The position numbers were made by a program, and so were the translations under genes. Below the pieces are notes generated by a model, which was not told the origin of the DNA, did no database searches, and saw only the letters and a program-made list of their open reading frames with translations. Below are positions 58,546 through 64,000 of a stretch of DNA of 64,000 nucleotides, piece after piece (position 1 is the first letter of the stretch; each line of letters begins with the position of its first letter). The DNA comes from Saprospiraceae bacterium (GTDB lineage: Bacteria; Bacteroidota; Bacteroidia; Chitinophagales; Saprospiraceae): contig JAIPBL010000017.1 in assembly GCA_021739645.1 (NCBI GenBank), forward strand, positions 1 through 64,000, written 5' to 3'.

Positions 58546-58745
58546 AAAAGTTATTTTGTGCAGCAAATATGGCCAAATAACATGAGTATCAGATTTGATC
58601 CAGTAAAATACTTCTATTGCCACAAACAAGAAGCTTTTCTTTGGCCATGTCAATGATTCCACTTCCTTGCCCAAACCTGGAACGCCAAACCCAGAACCCT
58701 TTTCTATCTTTGCCCAAAACGAAAACACAAGTGGCAAGAACCAGC

Positions 58746-61436
58746 ATGACCGTCGTCGGCGGCCAAAAAAAGGAAAAGTCGGAGAAAGTGACGCCGCTGA
58801 TGGCGCAGTATTTCAAGATGAAAGCGAAGCATCCGGAGGCCATCATGCTCTTTCGGGTCGGCGATTTTTATGAAACTTTCGGAGAAGACGCCGTGAAGGC
58901 TTCCCGTGCGCTCGGCATTACCCTCACCAGCCGCAACAACGGCGGAAACGACATCGAACTGGCCGGGTTCCCCTACCACAGCATGGACGTTTACCTGCCC
59001 CGGCTAGTGCGGGCGGGCTACCGGGTGGCTGTTTGCGAGCAATTGGAAAAACCCTCGCCCGAAAACAAAATCGTGCGGCGGGGCATCGTGGAGGTCGTCA
59101 CGCCTGGCGTCACGACCGACGAAAAACTCCTCGACCACAAAACGAACAACTTCCTCGCTTCCATTTTCTTCGGTAAAAAAGACCAAGCAGGCATTGCATT
59201 CCTCGACATCAGCACGGGCGAATTCATGGTGGCGGAGGGCGACCTGGCTTACATGGACAAGCTGCTCCAGGGCTTCAACCCCTCCGAGGTGATCTTCGCA
59301 AAAAGCCGGGCCAAGGATTTTGAGCAGGAGTTTGGCGACCGATTTTACACTTACACCATTGACGACTGGGCGTTTACCCACGATTTTACGCAAGAAAAAA
59401 TAAAGGAACATTTTGAGGTCGCCTCGCTCAAAGGTTTCGGCATTGACACGTTGGAGCTGGCGCAAATCGCCGCCGGGGCGGCCCTCCACTACCTCGCCAC
59501 CACCGAGAACAAGAACCTCAAGCACATCACCACCATCAGCCGGATACATCAGGAAAAGTACGTCTGGCTCGACCGCTTCACCGTCCGCAACCTCGAACTG
59601 TTGTTCAGTCCGCACGAAGGCGGCACGCCGCTCATCACCGTCCTCGACCAGACCGTGTCGCCGATGGGTGGACGGTTGCTGAAAAAATGGGTCGTGCTGC
59701 CGCTGACTTCCCTCAAGGAAATCGAGGCACGGCACGAGGTGGTCTCGTTTTTTTTACAAAACCCAAACCTCGCCGAGGAGGTGAGCGGCTACATCCGCCA
59801 GATGGGCGATTTGGAGCGCCTGATTTCACGGGTGCCTTTGGGCAAAATACAACCACGGGAAGTGGTGCAGCTCCGCAAAGCGCTCGAAGTCACCGAGCCG
59901 TTGAAGGTGGTTTTGGCTGCCTCCGGCAATGTGTTTTTCGAGAAATTGGCCGAAGGGCTCAACCCCTGCAAGACCCTTCAAAATGACATCAAGCGGCAAA
60001 TCGTGGACGAACCGCCCTCCCAGGTGACCAAAGGCGGCGTGGTGGCCGATGGTTTCCACGACGAGCTCGACGATTTGCGAAGCACCGTAAAAAACAGCCA
60101 GGCGTTGCTGGTCGGCATCCAGCAAACGGAGGCGGAGCGAACGGGCATCGACAACCTGAAAATTGGCTTCAACAACGTGTTCGGGTATTACCTCGAAGTA
60201 ACGAACCGCCACAAGGACAAGGGCCTGGTGCCAGACAACTGGGTGCGCAAGCAAACGCTCACCAACTGCGAGCGCTACATCACCGACGAACTGAAAAAGC
60301 TGGAATCCAAGATTCTCGGCGCCGAGGAACGGATGCAGGAACTGGAGGTGCAAATCTTCGAAGCGCTGGTACTCTCGCTCAACGAGTACATACAGCCCGT
60401 GCAGCACAACGCCAGCATCGTCGCCCGGTTAGACTGCCTGTTGAGCTTCGCAAAAGTGGCCGAAAAGCACAGCTATACCCGCCCCACGCTCGACAACAGC
60501 CAAGTGATTGACATTCGGAATGGCCGCCACCCGGTCATCGAGCAGCACCTGCCGTTGGGCGAGAGCTTCGTGCCAAACGATGTCTTCCTCGACAACGAGG
60601 AGCAGCAAATCATCGTCATCACCGGCCCGAACATGAGCGGTAAGTCGGCGCTGCTGCGGCAAACGGCGCTCATCAGCCTGATGGCACAGATGGGCAGCTT
60701 CGTGCCCGCCCAAAGCGCCCGCCTCGGCCTGATAGACAAGGTCTTCACCCGTGTCGGGGCCAGCGACAACCTTTCCGGCGGCGAGTCCACGTTCATGGTA
60801 GAGATGACGGAGACGGCCAGCATCATGAACAATATCAGCGAGCGCAGCCTCATCATCCTCGACGAAATCGGGCGGGGAACCAGTACCTACGACGGCATCA
60901 GCATCGCCTGGAGCATTGCCGAGTACCTGCACTCGCACAACGACCTGCGGCCCAAGACGCTCTTCGCCACCCACTACCACGAGCTGAACGAACTGGCCAA
61001 CAAGTTCCCCCGCATCAAGAACTTCAACGTGGCGGTGAAGGAACTGGGCCAAAAAGTGATTTTCCTTCGGAAACTACTGCCCGGCGGCAGCCAGCACAGC
61101 TTCGGTATCCATGTGGCGAAGATGGCCGGGATGCCCCGCAGCATCGTGGAGCGGGCGAACGATATTCTGGTGCAATTGGAGCAGCAGCATATAGAGGGCG
61201 GCGAAAGTGACCGGGTGACTTCAAGTCACCCGGTCACTACCGGCCAGCCAAAGGCCAAAAAAGCCGCCACCAACGATATTTCAGCCCCGACTTTTCAATT
61301 GAGCATTTTCGAAACCTATGACCCGAAGGTGGGGAGGATAAAGGAAATCCTGCTAGAAATGGACGTGAATACGATGACGCCGGTGGAGTGTTTGATGCGG
61401 TTGAATGAGTTGAAAAGGTTGGCGGAGGAGGGGTAA
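58746..61436 (+). CDS. mutS: DNA mismatch repair protein MutS
   Basis: TPLMAQYFKMKAKHPEAIMLFRVGDFYETFGEDAV, VITGPNMSGKSALLRQ, STFMVEMTETASIMNNISERSLIILDEIGRGTSTYDGISIAWSIAEYL. Start at MTVVGGQKK. Confidence 0.97.
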   Translation: MTVVGGQKKEKSEKVTPLMAQYFKMKAKHPEAIMLFRVGDFYETFGEDAVKASRALGITLTSRNNGGNDIELAGFPYHSMDVYLPRLVRAGYRVAVCEQLEKPSPENKIVRRGIVEVVTPGVTTDEKLLDHKTNNFLASIFFGKKDQAGIAFLDISTGEFMVAEGDLAYMDKLLQGFNPSEVIFAKSRAKDFEQEFGDRFYTYTIDDWAFTHDFTQEKIKEHFEVASLKGFGIDTLELAQIAAGAALHYLATTENKNLKHITTISRIHQEKYVWLDRFTVRNLELLFSPHEGGTPLITVLDQTVSPMGGRLLKKWVVLPLTSLKEIEARHEVVSFFLQNPNLAEEVSGYIRQMGDLERLISRVPLGKIQPREVVQLRKALEVTEPLKVVLAASGNVFFEKLAEGLNPCKTLQNDIKRQIVDEPPSQVTKGGVVADGFHDELDDLRSTVKNSQALLVGIQQTEAERTGIDNLKIGFNNVFGYYLEVTNRHKDKGLVPDNWVRKQTLTNCERYITDELKKLESKILGAEERMQELEVQIFEALVLSLNEYIQPVQHNASIVARLDCLLSFAKVAEKHSYTRPTLDNSQVIDIRNGRHPVIEQHLPLGESFVPNDVFLDNEEQQIIVITGPNMSGKSALLRQTALISLMAQMGSFVPAQSARLGLIDKVFTRVGASDNLSGGESTFMVEMTETASIMNNISERSLIILDEIGRGTSTYDGISIAWSIAEYLHSHNDLRPKTLFATHYHELNELANKFPRIKNFNVAVKELGQKVIFLRKLLPGGSQHSFGIHVAKMAGMPRSIVERANDILVQLEQQHIEGGESDRVTSSHPVTTGQPKAKKAATNDISAPTFQLSIFETYDPKVGRIKEILLEMDVNTMTPVECLMRLNELKRLAEEG
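61206..61238. repeat. 33-nt palindrome inside mutS (16-bp arms, 1-nt centre)
   Basis: AGTGACCGGGTGACTT C AAGTCACCCGGTCACT. Confidence 0.95.
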
Positions 61437-61454
61437 TTGACTTATTTTATCGTC

Positions 61455-61976
61455 ATGAAGAAAAATCAAAATAAAATTAGTTTGCTTTTGGTGACAATTG
61501 CGGTTTTCACAACCATCCTTTTTGTTGGTTGTGTTTCTAAACACTCGTATCTAAGAACTTCTCAATGCTCTAATAAATTTCGAGCAATGGAGGTAGTTGA
61601 GAAACAACTTGAAACGCAAATAACTTTAGAATATCTGTCAGCAAATACGAGGACTCATTATTTTCCATGTACAGATTTTAAAGTCCCTTATGACAAGCTT
61701 GAGCAACAACGTTGTGGTGATGAATCCTTTATAAAGTACATAGATGCCAATTTAAACATTATAACTGATTCATGTAATTCAAGGGGAACTATAATTATTG
61801 AGTTTGACGTGAGGAAAGATGGCAATATTGGTAATGTTTGCCTTACACAAGACATTGGCAACGGCTGTGGTGATACTATAACAAATATTTTAAAAAGAAT
61901 GCCTGTCTGGACACTTGACATTCCTCGGCATAGGCAATTCTTTGAGGATTACAAATTGTATGTGGAATTTAAGTGA
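61455..61976 (+). CDS. Putative lipoprotein with TonB-C-terminal-like domain
   Basis: Lipobox LFVGCVSKH; GTIIIEFDVRKDGNIGNVCLTQDIGNGCGDTITNILKRMPVWT resembles the TonB_C pattern. Confidence 0.65.
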   Translation: MKKNQNKISLLLVTIAVFTTILFVGCVSKHSYLRTSQCSNKFRAMEVVEKQLETQITLEYLSANTRTHYFPCTDFKVPYDKLEQQRCGDESFIKYIDANLNIITDSCNSRGTIIIEFDVRKDGNIGNVCLTQDIGNGCGDTITNILKRMPVWTLDIPRHRQFFEDYKLYVEFK

Positions 61977-61982
61977 AATTGA

Positions 61983-62110
61983 TTTTCGAGACGTTCGACT
62001 CAAAGGTGTGGCGGATAAAGGAAATCCTGCTAGAAATGGACGTGAATACGAGGACGCCCATGGAGTGCTTGATGCGGTTGAATGAGTTGAAAAGGTTGGC
62101 GGAGGAGTAG
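61983..62110 (+). pseudogene. Duplicated 3' fragment of mutS
   Basis: Translates FETFDSKVWRIKEILLEMDVNTRTPMECLMRLNELKRLAEE*, versus MutS C-terminus FETYDPKVGRIKEILLEMDVNTMTPVECLMRLNELKRLAEEG*. Confidence 0.93.
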
Positions 62111-62162
62111 TCAATTCCAATGATTTACCCATTTTTGCCCTCCTAAAACAAACTCCGCTTTT

Positions 62163-63029
62163 ATGGTTGACTACAATCCGAAATCCTGGTGGAAGCTCAT
62201 TTTCGTTTTTCACCGCAGCGATACATTCCGTCAATTGCTTCCGGCCATGCTGGGGGTTGCTGCTTACACCATTTTGGTGGCTTATCTGGAAGTGGAAGTG
62301 CTGAAGGTCTCATTCAAAAACTCCACGCTGGTGCACTCGCTGGTGGGTTTTGTGCTGTCCTTGCTGCTCGTTTTTCGAACGAATACCGCCTACGACCGCT
62401 GGTGGGAAGGTCGGAAGATTTGGGGCGCTGTCGTCAACAATTCGAGGAACCTGGCGCTGAAACTGAGTGCCCTCGTGGAGGATGAAACTACCCGTCAGCG
62501 TTTTCGGGCACTGATTTCCAACCAGGTGATGGCCATGAAGTGGCACCTACGGAAAGATTTCAACCCCGATGACTTTGAAGAAACCGACCGCTATGCCGTC
62601 GCCGGGTTTCAAGCAAAAGCCCACTTGCCCAATGCCGTCATGCAGGCCCTGTACCTAGAAGTGAACGAACTCTACAACACGAAGCAAATATCCGGGGAGC
62701 AACTGCTGTACATCAACGCTGAGTTGCAGTCTTTCACCAACAACATTGGCGCTTGCGAACGCATCCAAAACACCCCGATTCCTTACGCTTACAGCCTTTT
62801 CCTCAAAAAAATTATTTTCCTCTATATTTTCACAATGCCCATTGGATTTGTGAACGAATTCGGGTATTGGGCAGCACTGATTATCCCTTTGGTTTTTTAC
62901 ACTTTCGCTGGTTTAGAGATCATCGCCGAGGAAATAGAAGACCCGTTCGGTCAGGATGCCAACGACCTGCCATTGAACCGCATCAGCAACAACATCAGAG
63001 CAAACTTGAAGGAGATTTTTGAGCAATAA
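62163..63029 (+). CDS. Bestrophin-family ion channel (YneE-like)
   Basis: LVGFVLSLLLVFRTNTAYDRWWEGRKIWGAVVNNSRNLAL; IGFVNEFGYWAALIIPLVFYTFAGLEIIAEEIEDPFGQDANDLPLNRISNNIRANLKEI. Confidence 0.92.
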   Translation: MVDYNPKSWWKLIFVFHRSDTFRQLLPAMLGVAAYTILVAYLEVEVLKVSFKNSTLVHSLVGFVLSLLLVFRTNTAYDRWWEGRKIWGAVVNNSRNLALKLSALVEDETTRQRFRALISNQVMAMKWHLRKDFNPDDFEETDRYAVAGFQAKAHLPNAVMQALYLEVNELYNTKQISGEQLLYINAELQSFTNNIGACERIQNTPIPYAYSLFLKKIIFLYIFTMPIGFVNEFGYWAALIIPLVFYTFAGLEIIAEEIEDPFGQDANDLPLNRISNNIRANLKEIFEQ

Positions 63030-63040
63030 GGCCACACAGC

Positions 63041-63340
63041 CTACCGATAGCTCATCCTGTCACGGATAGTACCGTCCGCCCGATGAATGATGACATCGGC
63101 ACCGTAGTTTTTGGCAATATCCTTTGCACGGTCAATGGCTTCATCTTGGTAGTCATAAACGGCAGTATATCGCTCGTTTCCTTCGCCCTTTACCGCCCAT
63201 CCCTCCGGGTGTGGCACCACATGCTGGTTGTTGGTCGGCGGGCTGGTCCGAACGCCACTGTTCTTCAGCAGAATTTTCAGGATTTTCCTAAGAAGATTGG
63301 ACCAAAAACTGGAAGATTGGATATCTGACATGCCAAACAA
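63041..63340 (-). CDS. DUF2188-domain protein
   Basis: QHVVPHPEGWAVKGEGNERYTAVYDYQDEAIDRAKDIAKNYGADVIIHRADGTIRDRMSYR. Confidence 0.78.
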   Translation of the reverse strand: MFGMSDIQSSSFWSNLLRKILKILLKNSGVRTSPPTNNQHVVPHPEGWAVKGEGNERYTAVYDYQDEAIDRAKDIAKNYGADVIIHRADGTIRDRMSYR

Positions 63341-63470
63341 ATTTTTAGATTTTATTGTCTGAAGGATGGTTTTGGGATACGGGAGGTTTTCAATTTCAGT
63401 TTTAAAAATGAAACTAAGTCGGGGGATTTCAATGATAAACGGGCGCTGTTAATGGAGGGTTCATTACTAC

Positions 63471-64000
63471 TTACCGCCTATCCCAGACCGTCACCACCTT
63501 GTCTTTTTTCTGGCTCACGAACACATAAAAAAGCGTCTCAAATTCCTTTGCTGCAGCAAGGGAGGTAATGGGTAGCGCAGGCAGGCTCTCCTCCCAAAGC
63601 TCATCCACATCGGACAGGTCTTCCACGGTGTAATACAGGGTGTTCAAGAAAAAATCCAGGCCATCGCCATCTGGGGCGAGACGGTTGAAGAGCGATTTTG
63701 AGCCATAGCCAAGGAAAGCGCAATAGTCGCTGCCAGCACAGGGCCAGTACCAATTTTGGTGGGTAAAAATCGGCGGTGTGGTTCGCTCTAAATCATCGGT
63801 GATTTCTCCCGCTTTTTTAGACACAGCTTTGACAGACTTGTCTGGCTTTCGCTCTTGCAACTGCCGCTGAAGTTCTTCAATATCACCCTCACCTGCGTAG
63901 GTGTCCACATCTCGTAGCTTACCAGCAAGCAAGCACTCCTCACAAATGGCGGTTATAGGTTCGCTTCCCTGAAAGGCTTTGCCATCAAAGCAATGTTTTT
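63471..64000 (-). CDS. Hypothetical protein, partial (runs off the window edge; possibly CbrC/UPF0167-like)
   Basis: The frame stays open past the ORF-track start at 63932 to the window edge (KHCFDGKAFQGSEPITAICEECLLAGKLRDVD...), with TPPIFTHQNWYWPCAGSDYCAFLG. Confidence 0.6.
   Translation of the reverse strand, partial: KHCFDGKAFQGSEPITAICEECLLAGKLRDVDTYAGEGDIEELQRQLQERKPDKSVKAVSKKAGEITDDLERTTPPIFTHQNWYWPCAGSDYCAFLGYGSKSLFNRLAPDGDGLDFFLNTLYYTVEDLSDVDELWEESLPALPITSLAAAKEFETLFYVFVSQKKDKVVTVWDRR

Noticed and set aside
60640-60660. MutS Walker A GPNMSGKSALLRQ (A instead of T after GKS) as a possible inactivating change
   Set aside because: I recall this form as usual in Bacteroidota MutS, so it is not treated as anomalous.
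59004-61052. Minus-strand ORFs (59004-59735, 59826-60407, 60429-61052) opposite mutS
   Set aside because: Antisense shadows of a conserved gene.
1-64000. CRISPR arrays, tRNA/rRNA genes, intact IS elements or prophage genes
   Set aside because: None recognised on reading either strand; a tRNAscan/CRISPR/ISfinder run would be needed to exclude them formally.

Overview
The window is a chromosomal segment of a Bacteroidota bacterium, probably Saprospiraceae-like. Support comes from a TTG-N19-TAnnTTTG promoter, a T9SS C-terminal sorting domain, and the 2TM, DUF1573 and DUF6580 families. About 40 protein genes can be supported. Housekeeping genes include metG, lnt, queA, purL, tyrS, accD, gyrA and mutS. 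Accessory content includes: (i) a sulfur-oxidation-like cluster at 4.5-11.1 kb with a SoeA-like molybdoprotein, an SQR-like flavoprotein, a fused ferredoxin/NrfD protein and a methyltransferase; (ii) a LolA-like + 2x FtsX permease + ATPase + beta-barrel cassette at 51.4-56.5 kb; (iii) a C39-peptidase ABC exporter plus HlyD pair whose NBD motifs are altered; (iv) an AP2-domain/degenerate HNH protein; (v) a decayed uxuA-like gene and a truncated GntR gene. The most unusual signal is a set of short palindromes. A 19-nt family (CACGG[T/A]CTG[C/G]CAG[A/T]CCGTG) occurs only at the junctions of the sulfur cluster, and its TAACACGG edge coincides with the stop codons of four genes. Other palindromic or simple-repeat segments sit in frame inside metG, lnt, purL and mutS. 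A diverged second copy of the mutS 3' end flanks an intervening lipoprotein gene. I saw no rRNA, tRNA, CRISPR array or intact IS element. Everything here is from reading the sequence and ORF translations; no searches were run.
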